The notes: generated by a model not told the origin, from the letters alone. A DNA stretch of 64,000 nucleotides from Lichenibacterium minor (GCF_004137685.1 NZ_QYBB01000027.1:1-64000), one strand, 5' to 3'. Shown: positions 27,017 through 36,549, counted from the first letter of the stretch. Translations and numbers: made by a program.

Positions 27017-28810
27017 GTGACCCCATCCCTGGACCGCAGCGCGCTCCACGCCGCCTATCGCGACGGCCTGGATCCCGCCCGCGTCGTGGAGGAGTGCCTG
27101 GCCGGGGCGGCGGCGCCCGAAGCGCGCGGCATCTTCATCGCGCTCGCGCCGGAGGCGGCGCGCGAGGCCGTGGCGGCGCTCGGCCCCTTCGACCCGGACG
27201 CGAAGCCTCTGTGGGGTCTGCCCTTCGCGGTCAAGGACAACATCGACCTCGCCGGCGTGCCCACCACGGCGGCCTGCCCAAGCTTCACCTTCACGCCCGA
27301 GCGCTCCGCCACCGCCGTTTCGCGCCTCGTGGCGGCGGGGGCTGTCCCGATCGGCAAGACCAACCTCGACCAGTTCGCCACCGGCCTCGTCGGCGTGCGC
27401 TCGCCATACTCCCCGCCGCTGAACAGCTTCGACCCCGCCGTGGTGCCGGGCGGCTCGTCGTCGGGCTCGGCCGTGGCGGTGGCGCGGGGCCTCGCCACCT
27501 TCGCGCTCGGCACCGACACGGCGGGCTCGGGCCGGGTGCCGGCGGGGCTCAACAACCTCGTCGGATTGAAGCCGACGCTCGGCGCCGTGCCGGTGCGCGG
27601 GGTCGTCCCGGCCTGCCAGACGCTCGACTGCGTGTCGGTCTTCGCCCTCACGGTCGAGGACGCCTGGGCGGCAGCCTCGACGATGGCCGGGTACGATCCC
27701 ACGGATCCCTGGTCGAAGCGCGTGGACTTCCGCGCGCCCGGTCCCGTGCCGCCGCGCCTGCGCGTCGGCGCCCCCGACGACTCCAGCCGTCGCTTCTTCG
27801 GCGACGATGCCGCTGAGCGCGCCTTCGACCGGGCGCTGGAGCGCTACGCCGGCCTCGGCCTCGATCTCGTCGAGGTCGATTTCAGGCCGCTCTTCGCCGT
27901 CGCGGCCCTGCTCTACGAGGGCGCCTGGGTGGCGGAGCGCTACGCAGCCATCCGCCCCTTCATCGCGGCCCACCGCGACGCCCTCCATCCCACCACGGCG
28001 CGGATCATCCTCGGTGCCGAAGCGCTGTCGGCCGCCGACGCCTTTTCAGGGATCTACCGTCTCGCGGAGCTGCGGCGCGAGGCCGAGCCGATATGGAGCG
28101 GGCTCGACTTGCTGGTCGTGCCGACTGTGCCGCGCGCTTACCGCGTGGCGGAGCTCGAAGCGGACCCGATCGGTCCCAACGCGGCGCTCGGCACCTACAC
28201 CAACTTCGTCAACCTGCTCGACCTCTGCGCCCTCGCCGTCCCGAGTCCGTTCCGCGACGACGGTCTTCCGTCCGGCACCACGCTGATCGGTCCCGCGGGC
28301 CGCGACGGCCTGCTCGCCTCGGTGGGCGCCGCGATGCACCGCGCGGCCGGCGTGCCGATGGGTGCCACCAGGCACCCGCTCCCGCCGGCAGCGGCGTTGG
28401 CCGGCGCGGGCGCCGCGCCGGCGGGGCATGTCGAACTCGTGGTCATCGGGGCCCACCTGTCGGGCATGCCGCTCAATCGCGACCTAGTGGCGCTCGGCGG
28501 CACCTTCCGCCGCGCCGTCGACACGCGGCCGGAGTACCGCCTCCACGCCCTGCCGGGCGGGCCACCGGCCCGGCCCGGCCTCCTGCGTGTCGCCGATGGC
28601 GGGCGCCCGGTCGCGGCGGAGGTGTGGAGCCTGCCGCCGGACGGCTTCGGCCGGTTCGTCGACACGGTGCCGCCGCCGCTCTGCATCGGCCGCGTGCGGC
28701 TCGCCGACGGCACCGCGCCCGCGGGCTTCCTGTGCGAGCCGGCCGGCCTCGAAGGCGCGCGCGACATCACGCATCTGGGCGGCTGGCGGGCCTTCGTGGC
28801 CGGCGGGTGA
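27017..28810 (+). CDS. atzF: Allophanate hydrolase AtzF
   Basis: The protein has about 597 residues starting at GTG 27017, chosen for AGGAG at 27005-27009; ATG 26996 is an alternative. The amidase-signature domain has K73 (FAVKDN), cis-Ser S147 (PGGSSSGS) and nucleophile S171 (TDTAGSGR), with the same spacing as K91-S165-S189 of Pseudomonas AtzF. A C-terminal domain (about 460-597) matches the allophanate hydrolase C-terminal fold. The N-terminal domain hydrolyses allophanate to CO2 and ammonia. It is the last step of cyanurate mineralisation. Confidence 0.9.
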   Translation: MTPSLDRSALHAAYRDGLDPARVVEECLAGAAAPEARGIFIALAPEAAREAVAALGPFDPDAKPLWGLPFAVKDNIDLAGVPTTAACPSFTFTPERSATAVSRLVAAGAVPIGKTNLDQFATGLVGVRSPYSPPLNSFDPAVVPGGSSSGSAVAVARGLATFALGTDTAGSGRVPAGLNNLVGLKPTLGAVPVRGVVPACQTLDCVSVFALTVEDAWAAASTMAGYDPTDPWSKRVDFRAPGPVPPRLRVGAPDDSSRRFFGDDAAERAFDRALERYAGLGLDLVEVDFRPLFAVAALLYEGAWVAERYAAIRPFIAAHRDALHPTTARIILGAEALSAADAFSGIYRLAELRREAEPIWSGLDLLVVPTVPRAYRVAELEADPIGPNAALGTYTNFVNLLDLCALAVPSPFRDDGLPSGTTLIGPAGRDGLLASVGAAMHRAAGVPMGATRHPLPPAAALAGAGAAPAGHVELVVIGAHLSGMPLNRDLVALGGTFRRAVDTRPEYRLHALPGGPPARPGLLRVADGGRPVAAEVWSLPPDGFGRFVDTVPPPLCIGRVRLADGTAPAGFLCEPAGLEGARDITHLGGWRAFVAGG

Positions 28811-28884
28811 ACGCCGGAGGGCGCCCCCCACTTCTGGCATGATGAGTGCTACGGCAGCCAAAGATGACGTTTCCGGAGCCCTCG

Positions 28885-29988
28885 ATGACGATCGCCCTCG
28901 ACCGCCGACGCTTTCTGCAGAGTTCGGGCGCCGTCGCCGTCGCGGCCGGCCTGTTCCCGCGCGCGGCTTTCGCGGCCGACCCGCTCACCATCGGCGTAAT
29001 CTACGTCGGTGCTCGCGACGATTTCGGCTGGAACCAGGCCCATGCCGTGGGAGTGAAGGCGCTGAAGGCGCTGCCCGACGTCAAGGTGGTCGAGGAGGAG
29101 AACGTCGCCGAAACTGACGCCGTGTCGAAGACCATGGAGTCCATGATCAATCTCGACGGCGCCAAGCTGATCCTGCCGACCTCCTTCGGCTACTGGTCGC
29201 CCTTCGTGCTCGACGAGGCCAAGGCCAACCCCGACGTTCAGTTCCGCCACGCGGCCCCTCTGTGGAAACCGTCGGACCCGACAAACGCCGGCTCCTACTG
29301 GCCCTTCCTGGACCAAGCCCATTACATCGACGGCGTCGCGGCCGGGCTCGCCTCGAAAAGCGGCAAGCTCGGCTTCGTGGCGGCCAAGCCCGTCGGTATC
29401 GTGCTTCGCAACATCAACTCCTTCCTGACCGGCGCCCGCACCACCAACCCCAACGCCACCGTCCGGGTGATCTTCACCGGTGACTGGTCGCTGCCGGTGC
29501 GCGAGGCGGAGGCCACCAACGCCCTGGTGGACGCCGGCTGCGACCTCATCACCTGCCACGTCGACGGGCCGAAGGTCGTGATCCAGACCGCGGAGTCGCG
29601 CGGCGTGAAGTGCTGCGGCCACAACGCCGACCAGTCGTCGCTGGCCCCGAAGGGCTTCGTCACCGGCGCTGAATATAAATGGGGCACGATCTACACCGGA
29701 TATGCCGGTTTGATCGGCAAGGGCCAGCCGTTGCCAAACTTCACGTTCGGCGGCTACGACAAGGACATGGTCCAGAACACGCCTTACGGCGCTGGCGCCA
29801 CGGAGCCGGCCCGCAAAGCTGCCGACGCCGCGATCGTCAAGCTGAAGGCGGGTGCTCCGATCTTCGCCACTGCCATCAAGGATAACAACGGCCGCATCGT
29901 CGTGGCGAGCGTGCCGCCCGACAACTACGCCGACGTGCTCAACAAGATGGATTACCTCGTGGACGGCGTGATCGGCTCGACGAGTTGA
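28885..29988 (+). CDS. BMP-family ABC transporter substrate-binding protein
   Basis: From ATG 28885, with GGAG upstream, the 367-residue protein begins with a twin-arginine signal (LDRRRFLQSSG, cleavage near AAFAAD). Then come IGVIYVGARDDFGWNQAH, MINLDGAKLILPTSFGYW and a C-terminal GAxEPARKAADAAI-like segment, as in the BmpA/PnrA/Med family. It would capture a nucleoside-like or heterocyclic substrate in the periplasm. With the permeases and ATPase interleaved among atz genes, cyanurate, biuret or a related ring compound is a plausible ligand (inference). Confidence 0.9.
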   Translation: MTIALDRRRFLQSSGAVAVAAGLFPRAAFAADPLTIGVIYVGARDDFGWNQAHAVGVKALKALPDVKVVEEENVAETDAVSKTMESMINLDGAKLILPTSFGYWSPFVLDEAKANPDVQFRHAAPLWKPSDPTNAGSYWPFLDQAHYIDGVAAGLASKSGKLGFVAAKPVGIVLRNINSFLTGARTTNPNATVRVIFTGDWSLPVREAEATNALVDAGCDLITCHVDGPKVVIQTAESRGVKCCGHNADQSSLAPKGFVTGAEYKWGTIYTGYAGLIGKGQPLPNFTFGGYDKDMVQNTPYGAGATEPARKAADAAIVKLKAGAPIFATAIKDNNGRIVVASVPPDNYADVLNKMDYLVDGVIGSTS

Positions 29989-30001
29989 CGACGGATCGCT
30001 C

Positions 30002-30021
30002 ATCCCCGCGCGGGCGGGGAT
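30002..30021 (+). promoter_or_regulatory. 8-bp GC-rich hairpin after the BMP-protein gene
   Basis: atccccgc (30002-30009) pairs with gcggggat (30014-30021) around a 4-base loop, 14 bases after the stop codon. There is no T-run. Like the hairpin after the family-5 binding protein, it may stabilise or segment the transcript before the permease genes. Confidence 0.55.
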
Positions 30022-30142
30022 ACAGCGCCAAGGATTGCGGCCGCGGGCCGACCGCTTCCGCGTTTCACAGGGAGGGCTGTACCCGGCCCTCGGCCTGGAT
30101 TCCCGCCTTTGCGAGGATGAGAGGCAAGGGAGAGCAGATCCC

Positions 30143-31273
30143 ATGACGGACGCGGTCGGCACGGCGGCGCATCTCACGGCGGCCCCCGCGCGGCGGGGAT
30201 CGGCGGCCGCGCTGCGGCTGCGCGCCGCCTCGGAATACGTCGTCATCCCCATCCTCGCGGTCGTGGCCGCCTCGCTGATCTTCGCGCTCTTTCTCCTGGC
30301 GCTGGGCAAGTCCCCCGCTGCCTTCCTCGACCTCCTGTGGATCGGCGGCTTCGGCTCGGCTTTCTCCTGGAGCAACACCCTGAGCCGGGCGGCGCCGCTA
30401 ATCCTGACCGCGCTGACGGTCGCCATCCCGGCCCAGCTCGGCCTGACGATCATCGGGGGCGAGGGCGCGCTGGTGCTCGGCGGCTTCGCCGCCGCCGCCC
30501 TCGCGGTGCCCTTCGTCGGATCCGGTGCCCCCGCCGCGGTCGTGCTGCCCCTGATGGCGCTGGCGGCCGTGGCGGCCGGCGGCCTTTGGATCGGCCTCGC
30601 TGGCCTCCTCCGCCTGAAGCGCGGCGTCAACGAGACGATCTCGTCGCTGCTTCTGTCCTACATCGCCATCGCGGTCACGCTGTTCTTCATCGAGGGGCCG
30701 CTGCGCGACCCGGCCTCAACGGCCAAGGCTTCGACGCTGCCGATCGGCGCCGCCTACGCGGTGGGCAAGATGCCCTTCCTCAAGGTGCACTGGGGTTTCG
30801 CCGCCGGCGTGGTCGCGGCCGCCCTGCTCGGCGTGCTGATGTCGCGCACGACCTTCGGTTTCGCGGCCCGCATCACCGGCGGTAACATCCGCGCCGCCCA
30901 GGCGCAGGGGCTGCCGGTGGGCAAACTGACTCTCGCCTGCTGCAGCCTAGCCGGCGCCGCAGCCGGCCTCGCCGGCTTCTTCGAGGTCGCCGCCGTGCAG
31001 GGCCGGGCCAACGCATCGCTGGCGGCAGGATACGGCTTCACCGGCATCCTCGTGTCCTTCCTGGCGCGCCACAACCCGTTCGCCATCCTCCCCGTGGCGG
31101 TGCTGTTCGGCGGGCTCGCCGCGGCGGGCGGCCTCGTGCAGCGGCGCATGGGCCTGCCGGACGCCACCGTGCTGGTGTTGCAGGGCTTCATCTTCGTGGT
31201 GCTGCTCGCCTCCGAGACGCTCTACGGGCGCTTCCCGGTGTTCCGCATCTCGGGCCGTCAGGGGCGGGCATGA
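30143..31273 (+). CDS. ABC transporter permease (BMP/nucleoside-type, first subunit)
   Basis: This 376-residue membrane protein has an N-terminal helix (YVVIPILAVVAASLIFALFLL), a conserved GGEGALVLGGFAA motif, LKRGVNETISSLLLSYIA and TFGFAARITGGNIRAAQAQG. These mark the BPD_transp_2 permeases paired with BMP-family binding proteins. An AAGGGAGAGC site precedes the ATG. It overlaps the next permease by 4 bases. Confidence 0.9.
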   Translation: MTDAVGTAAHLTAAPARRGSAAALRLRAASEYVVIPILAVVAASLIFALFLLALGKSPAAFLDLLWIGGFGSAFSWSNTLSRAAPLILTALTVAIPAQLGLTIIGGEGALVLGGFAAAALAVPFVGSGAPAAVVLPLMALAAVAAGGLWIGLAGLLRLKRGVNETISSLLLSYIAIAVTLFFIEGPLRDPASTAKASTLPIGAAYAVGKMPFLKVHWGFAAGVVAAALLGVLMSRTTFGFAARITGGNIRAAQAQGLPVGKLTLACCSLAGAAAGLAGFFEVAAVQGRANASLAAGYGFTGILVSFLARHNPFAILPVAVLFGGLAAAGGLVQRRMGLPDATVLVLQGFIFVVLLASETLYGRFPVFRISGRQGRA

Positions 31274-32187
31274 GCGCGCACCTCGCCATCGTCCTCACCG
31301 CCATGCTGGGCGGGGCCATCCGGGTGTCGACACCCTTCATCTTCGTGGCACTCGGAGAGACGCTCACGGAGAAGTCGGGCCGTATCAATCTCGGCCTCGA
31401 GGGCACGCTCGTGCTTGGCGCCATGCTGGGCTACGCCACGGCCTACGAGACGGGCTCGCCCTGGGCGGGCGTGCTGGCCGGCGGCCTCGCCGGCGTGGCG
31501 CTCGGCGCCCTGCACGGCCTCCTGTGCTCGCTGCCGCGCGTCAACGACATCGCGGTCGGCATCGCCCTGATGACGCTCGGAACCGGCCTCGCCTTCTTCT
31601 TCGGCAAGCCCTTCATCCAGCCTGAGGCTCCGCATCTCCCCTCCGTGCCACTCGCCGACTGGACGGGCGACCACGCCCTCGCCGAAGCGCTGCGCGTCAA
31701 CCCGCTGTTCTTCGTCGGCATCGCGACGGCGCTCGCCATGGCCTGGGCGTTCCGCAACACGCGCGTCGGCCTCGTGGTCCGCACCACAGGCGACAGCGCC
31801 GCGGCGGCGCTCGCCATGGGCATCCCGGTGGACCGCGTCCGCGTGCTCGCCACCGCGGCGGGAGGCTTCCTCGCCGGCGTCGGCGGTTCATTCCTGTCGC
31901 TCTCCTATCCGGGCTCCTGGAACGAGGGCCTGTCGTCGGGTCAGGGCCTGATGGCGGTGGCGCTCGTCATCTTCGCGCGCTGGAGCCCCATCCGCTGCGT
32001 CGGCGCGGCGCTGCTGTTCGGCGCCGCGGGCGCGCTCGGGCCCGCGCTGCAGTCGGTCGGCGTCACGCAGGGCTACTACCTGTTCAACGCCGCCCCCTAC
32101 GTCCTGACGCTGCTCATCATGGTGGGCTCGTCAAGCTCCGTCGACGCGCACCGGGCCGCGCCCGGCGAGCTGTCGATCACGCGATGA
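31270..32187 (+). CDS. ABC transporter permease (BMP/nucleoside-type, second subunit)
   Basis: The 305-residue protein starts at the ATGA overlap with the first permease. Marks include IFVALGETLTEKSGRINLGLEGTL (split here by position, about residues 20-45), LPRVNDIAVGIALM, NTRVGLVVRTTGDSA and FARWSPIRCVGAALLFG. These fit the second BPD_transp_2 subunit. The two permeases form the channel for the BMP-type importer; the ATPase gene lies further on, after atzD. Confidence 0.9.
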   Translation: MSAHLAIVLTAMLGGAIRVSTPFIFVALGETLTEKSGRINLGLEGTLVLGAMLGYATAYETGSPWAGVLAGGLAGVALGALHGLLCSLPRVNDIAVGIALMTLGTGLAFFFGKPFIQPEAPHLPSVPLADWTGDHALAEALRVNPLFFVGIATALAMAWAFRNTRVGLVVRTTGDSAAAALAMGIPVDRVRVLATAAGGFLAGVGGSFLSLSYPGSWNEGLSSGQGLMAVALVIFARWSPIRCVGAALLFGAAGALGPALQSVGVTQGYYLFNAAPYVLTLLIMVGSSSSVDAHRAAPGELSITR

Positions 32188-32206
32188 AACCCTGATTGGA
32201 TCTGAG

Positions 32207-33226
32207 ATGAACGGACTCGGCGGCCTCAACCGCAGCCCCAACGGCGTCGTGATCGGCCTCGTGCAACTCCAGCTGCCCACCGTGGCGACGCCGGCCGACC
32301 TCGCCGCGCAGACGGACCGCATCGTCGGCACCGTCGCCAAGGCGCGGGCCAACATGCCCACGATGGACCTCGTGGTCTTCCCCGAGTACGCCCTGCACGG
32401 CCTGTCGATGAACACCGACCCGGCTATCATGTGCCGGATGGACGGCCCCGAGGTCGCGGCCTTCAGCGCGGCCTGCGCCGAGCACCGCATCTGGGGCTGC
32501 TTCTCCATCATGGAGTTCAACCCTCATGGGAATCCCTACAACGTCGGTCTCGTCATCGACGACGCCGGCGCGGTGAAGCTCTACTATCGCAAGATGCACC
32601 CTTGGGTGCCGGTCGAGCCCTGGGAGCCGGGGGACGGTGGCATCCCGGTGATCGACGGGCCGAACGGCTGCCGGCTCGGCCTCATCATCTGCCACGACGG
32701 CATGTTTCCCGAGATGGCGCGCGAATGCGCCTACAAGGGCGCCGAGGTGATGCTGCGCACGGCCGGCTATACGGCGCCGATGCGCGAAGCTTGGCGCTTC
32801 ACCAACCAGTCGAACAGCTTCTGCAACCTCATGGTCACGGCCAACGTGTGCATGTCGGGCTCGGACGGCACCTTCGACTCGATGGGCGAGGGCATGGTCT
32901 GCAACTTCGACGGCTCGATCATCGCACACGGCACGAGCGGCCGACCGGACGAGATCATCACCGCCGAGGTGCGGCCCGATCTCGTGCGCGAGGCCCGCGC
33001 GGTCTGGGGGGCGGAGAACAACATCTACCAGCTCGGCCACCGCGGCTTCTCGGCGGTCAAAGGGGGCGCCGGCGACTGCCCCTATACATACATGACCGAC
33101 CTCGCCGCCGGCCGCTACAGCCTGCCTTGGGAGGGCAGCGTGCGGGTGACGGACGGCACGTCCTGCGGCTTGCCGGCCCCGACGCGCCGCTACGGCGAAG
33201 CCGCGATTAAGGCGGCCGCCGAATGA
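32207..33226 (+). CDS. Formamidase / aliphatic amidase (nitrilase superfamily)
   Basis: This 339-residue protein carries the nitrilase triad E60 (VVFPEY), K129 (YYRKMHPW) and C162 (ICHDGMFPE). Length and flanking blocks (GCFSIMEFNPHGNPYN, EGMVCNFDGS, ENNIYQLGHRGF) closely fit AmiF-type formamidases, which split formamide to formate and ammonia. AmiE-type aliphatic amidase is the main alternative. It overlaps biuH by 4 bases and so is co-translated with cyanurate genes, an uncommon addition to that pathway. Confidence 0.88.
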   Translation: MNGLGGLNRSPNGVVIGLVQLQLPTVATPADLAAQTDRIVGTVAKARANMPTMDLVVFPEYALHGLSMNTDPAIMCRMDGPEVAAFSAACAEHRIWGCFSIMEFNPHGNPYNVGLVIDDAGAVKLYYRKMHPWVPVEPWEPGDGGIPVIDGPNGCRLGLIICHDGMFPEMARECAYKGAEVMLRTAGYTAPMREAWRFTNQSNSFCNLMVTANVCMSGSDGTFDSMGEGMVCNFDGSIIAHGTSGRPDEIITAEVRPDLVREARAVWGAENNIYQLGHRGFSAVKGGAGDCPYTYMTDLAAGRYSLPWEGSVRVTDGTSCGLPAPTRRYGEAAIKAAAE

Positions 33227-33900
33227 GCGCGGTCGCCGCTGAACCCTATCCCTGGCCCTATGACGGGAACCTGCGCCCCGACAACACGGCGCTGGTGATC
33301 ATCGACATGCAGGTCGATTTCTGCGGGGTCGGCGGCTACGTCGATCGCATGGGCTACGAGCTGTCGCTGGTCCGCGCGCCGGTCGAGCCGATCCGCCGCG
33401 TGCTAGCGGCGATGCGGGCGGGCGGCTACGCGGTGATCCACACGCGCGAAGGGCATCGGCCGGACCTCAGCGACCTGCCCGACAACAAGCGCTGGCGCTC
33501 GCGCCGCATCGGCGCCGGCATCGGTGACGACGGCCCCTGCGGGCGCGTGCTGGTGCGGGGCGAGCCGGGCTGGGAGATCATTCCGGAGCTCGCGCCGCGG
33601 CTCGGCGAGGTCGTCGTCGACAAGCCCGGCAAGGGCTCGTTCTGCGCGACCGACCTCGAGCTCATCCTGCGCACGCGAGGGCTGCGCAACCTCGTGCTCA
33701 CCGGCATCACCACCGACGTTTGCGTGTCGACCACCATGCGCGAGGCCAACGACCGCGGCTTCGAATGCGTCGTGCTCGGCGACTGCTGCGGCGCGACGGA
33801 CCGCTCGAACCACGACGCGGCGCTGCGCATGGTGACGATGCAGGGCGGTGTGTTCGGCGCCGTGTCGACGGCGGACGCGCTCCTGGCGGGGCTTCCCTGA
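33223..33900 (+). CDS. biuH: Biuret amidohydrolase BiuH (isochorismatase-like)
   Basis: This 225-residue cysteine hydrolase has the triad D28 (VIIDMQVDFCG), K134 (VDKPGKGSF) and C167 (TTDVCVST). Distinctive stretches (NKRWRSRRIGAGIGDDGPCG and GCCGAT-like segment) match the Rhizobium biuret hydrolase, with the triad offset by a constant 8 residues. It would convert biuret to allophanate and ammonia, feeding AtzF. It overlaps the formamidase gene by 4 bases, and atzD starts on its last base (TGATG). Confidence 0.9.
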   Translation: MSAVAAEPYPWPYDGNLRPDNTALVIIDMQVDFCGVGGYVDRMGYELSLVRAPVEPIRRVLAAMRAGGYAVIHTREGHRPDLSDLPDNKRWRSRRIGAGIGDDGPCGRVLVRGEPGWEIIPELAPRLGEVVVDKPGKGSFCATDLELILRTRGLRNLVLTGITTDVCVSTTMREANDRGFECVVLGDCCGATDRSNHDAALRMVTMQGGVFGAVSTADALLAGLP

Positions 33901-35006
33901 TGCAGCGCCGCCGCGCCTTCGTACATCGCATCTCGACCGGGGCGCCCGACGATGTGGCAGGCCTCGAACAGGCTTTCGCTGAGGGCCGCATCGACGCGGG
34001 CTCGGTAGTGGCGATCCTCGGCAAGACGGAAGGCAACGGCCTCGTCAACGATTGGACGCGGGCTCTGGCGGCGCGTGCATTGCGGGACGCCATCGCGCGG
34101 CACGCCGGCCCGAAAGTCGCCGACGAGGCCTGTCTCGTCATGTCGGGGGGCACCGAGGGCGGCCTCGCGCCGCACGTCACCGTGTTCGAGGTGCGGCCCG
34201 ACGACGGGCCGGAACGGGCCGGTGCCCTCGCGATCGGCCGCGCCCGGACGGCGGACCTCCCGCCGGAGCACCTGGGTCGGTCGTCTCAGGTCGGGGCCGT
34301 CGCCGTCGCTGTGCGGGCAGCCATGCGTGACGCCGGGATCCTGGAGCCGGACGACGTCCACTTCGTCCAGGTCAAATGCCCCCTATTGACCGGCGAGCGG
34401 ATCGCGGAAGCGCGGGGGCGCGGCGCGGATTGCGTCACCTCCGACGCGCTTAAATCCATGGGGCTGTCGCGCGCCGCGGCATCGCTTGGCGTCGCTTTCG
34501 CGCTCGGCGAGGTCGAGGCCGTCCCCGACACGGCGGTCGGGCACGACCTCGCCGCCTTCTCCACCCGCGCGTCCGCCTCGGCAGGCGTTGAACTGGCCGG
34601 GCACGAGGTGGTCGTGATGGGCCGCGGCCGGGGCTGGTCGGGTCCCCTGCGGATCGATCACGCCACCATGGCCGACGCGCTCGACGTCGAACCCGTGCGC
34701 GCCGCCCTGGCACGGCTCGGCTTGGCCGCGGTGGGCCAACTCGCGCCGGGCCAACGATCCCGCCTGAAGGCGATGCTGGCCAAGGCCGAGGCGCCGTCCT
34801 GCGGCCGTCTGCGAGGCTTCCGCCACACGATGCTGGTCGACTCCGACCTTTCCGCCACGCGCCATGCCCGCGCTTTCGCGGCCGGCGCCCTGGGCAGCAT
34901 CGTCGGTCACGCGGAAATCTACGTTTCGGGCGGTGCCGAGCACCAGGGGCCCGACGGCGGTGGACCCGTGGCCATCATCGCCGAAGAGGAGGGAGAACAC
35001 GTATGA
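33900..35006 (+). CDS. atzD: Cyanuric acid amidohydrolase / barbiturase family (AtzD)
   Basis: The 368-residue protein belongs to the ring-opening amidohydrolases, with three structural repeats. It has MSGGTEGGLAPH (S82 region), a Ser/Lys-bearing middle repeat (FSTRASASAGVEL), and a C-terminal SGGAEHQGPDGGGP block. These enzymes open cyanuric acid to 1-carboxybiuret; barbiturase (ureidomalonate-forming) is the alternative. The atzE, atzG, atzH and atzF neighbours favour cyanurate. It is translationally coupled to biuH and overlaps the ATPase gene by 4 bases. Confidence 0.92.
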   Translation: MQRRRAFVHRISTGAPDDVAGLEQAFAEGRIDAGSVVAILGKTEGNGLVNDWTRALAARALRDAIARHAGPKVADEACLVMSGGTEGGLAPHVTVFEVRPDDGPERAGALAIGRARTADLPPEHLGRSSQVGAVAVAVRAAMRDAGILEPDDVHFVQVKCPLLTGERIAEARGRGADCVTSDALKSMGLSRAAASLGVAFALGEVEAVPDTAVGHDLAAFSTRASASAGVELAGHEVVVMGRGRGWSGPLRIDHATMADALDVEPVRAALARLGLAAVGQLAPGQRSRLKAMLAKAEAPSCGRLRGFRHTMLVDSDLSATRHARAFAAGALGSIVGHAEIYVSGGAEHQGPDGGGPVAIIAEEEGEHV

Positions 35007-36544
35007 GCGCTCCTGCCATCGCCGCGGCGCCCCATGCCGGTGCCGTTTCCGTTTCCACCGTCGGCATGACCAAGCGCTTCGGCGGATTTACGGCGCTCGA
35101 CGACGTGTCGATCGACGTGCCGGCCGGCGCCTTCCACGTGCTGCTCGGCGAGAACGGCGCCGGAAAATCCACCCTCGTCAAATGCATCATGGGTTTTTAC
35201 CAGCCCGATGCCGGCTCGCTCCTCGTCGGCGGCGAGCCCGCGGCCGTGCGCAACCCGCGCGACGCACGGGCGCTCGGCATCGGCATGGTCTACCAGCACT
35301 TCACGCTGGTGCCGTCGCTGACCGGCGCCGAGAACCTCGTCATCTCTCGCGCCGACGTGCCGGCGGTGATCCACTGGCGGCGCGAGCGCGAGCGCCTCGC
35401 GGCCTTCATGGAGCGCATGCCGTTCCGCGTGCCGCTCGACCGCCCGGTGGCGAGCCTCGCAGCCGGCGAGAAGCAGAAGTTGGAGATCCTCAAGCTCCTC
35501 TACCTCGACGGCCGCTTCCTGATCCTCGACGAGCCCACCTCCGTCCTCACACCCGGGGAGGCCGACGAGATCCTCGGCCTGCTGCGCGGCATGACGGAGC
35601 GAGGCGAGCTGTCCGTGCTGATGATCAGCCACAAGTTCCGCGAGGTCACGACCTTCGCCGAAACCGTGTCGGTGCTGCGGCGCGGCGCGCTGGCGGGCGG
35701 CGGCCGCGTCGCCGACATGACCACCGACGGCATGGCGCGGTTAATGATCGGCGACACGGTCGTGCGCGAGCGCGGCTCCCGCGCCGAAACGGCGGGCAAG
35801 GCCACCGTGCTCGACCTCGCCGGCCTCGTGGCGGACGACGACGCGGGCCGCACGGCGGTGGACGGCGTGAACCTCAAGGTCAGGGCCGGCGAGATCGTCG
35901 GCATCGCGGGCGTGTCGGGCAACGGGCAGGCGGCGCTGGTCGAAGTGCTGAACGGCCAACGCCCCCTGCGCGACGGACGCATCTTCATCCGCGACGAGCC
36001 TTTCGAGCCGGTGCGGCGCGACTTCGACCGGTTCCGCGTCTTCGGCCTACCCGAGGAGCCGCTGAAGAACGCCGCCGTGCCGCGCATGAGCGTCGCCGAA
36101 AACATCGCCTTCCGAGCCTTCGACAAGCCGCCGGCGGCCAAGTTCGGCTGGTGGCTGTCGCGGGGCCCGATCCGGTCGCGGGCGGCCGACCTCGTCGCGC
36201 GCTACGGGGTCAAGACCGCCTCGCTCGACGCGCCCATCGCCACCCTGTCGGGCGGCAACGTGCAGCGTGCCGTGCTGGCGCGCGAACTGTCCGGCGATGT
36301 CGACGTGCTGGTTGTCGCCAATCCTTGCTTCGGGCTCGACTTCGCCTCGGTGGCCGAGATCCGCGGCCAGATCATGGATCAGCGGAATCGCGGCGCTGCG
36401 GTGCTGCTTGTGTCCGAGGACCTCGACGAGATCTTGGAACTCGCCGACCGCGTCGCCGTGATGTCGGAAGGGCGAATCGCCTACCAGGCGCCCGTCGGCG
36501 AAACGGATCGGATGACGATCGGTCGGCACATGGCGGGGCATTGA
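35003..36544 (+). CDS. ABC transporter ATPase with two nucleotide-binding domains (BMP importer)
   Basis: This 513-residue protein has two ABC modules. The first has Walker A GENGAGKST, LAAGEKQKLEI in place of the usual signature, and Walker B LILDEPTSVLTPGEAD. The second has a degenerate P-loop GVSGNGQAALVE, signature LSGGNVQRAVLARE and VANPCFGLDFAS at Walker B. Such double-NBD proteins serve nucleoside/sugar-type importers and complete the BMP system with the permeases at 30-32 kb. In the second module Walker B lacks the usual DEPT, so its catalytic role is reduced, as in the family. Confidence 0.9.
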   Translation: MSAPAIAAAPHAGAVSVSTVGMTKRFGGFTALDDVSIDVPAGAFHVLLGENGAGKSTLVKCIMGFYQPDAGSLLVGGEPAAVRNPRDARALGIGMVYQHFTLVPSLTGAENLVISRADVPAVIHWRRERERLAAFMERMPFRVPLDRPVASLAAGEKQKLEILKLLYLDGRFLILDEPTSVLTPGEADEILGLLRGMTERGELSVLMISHKFREVTTFAETVSVLRRGALAGGGRVADMTTDGMARLMIGDTVVRERGSRAETAGKATVLDLAGLVADDDAGRTAVDGVNLKVRAGEIVGIAGVSGNGQAALVEVLNGQRPLRDGRIFIRDEPFEPVRRDFDRFRVFGLPEEPLKNAAVPRMSVAENIAFRAFDKPPAAKFGWWLSRGPIRSRAADLVARYGVKTASLDAPIATLSGGNVQRAVLARELSGDVDVLVVANPCFGLDFASVAEIRGQIMDQRNRGAAVLLVSEDLDEILELADRVAVMSEGRIAYQAPVGETDRMTIGRHMAGH

Positions 36545-36549
36545 CGACC

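Noticed and set aside
34864..36549. Upstream extension of the second BiuH-like hydrolase frame
   Set aside because: It overlaps the ABC ATPase gene out of frame and is Arg/Pro-rich; homology to the isochorismatase family begins at 36550.
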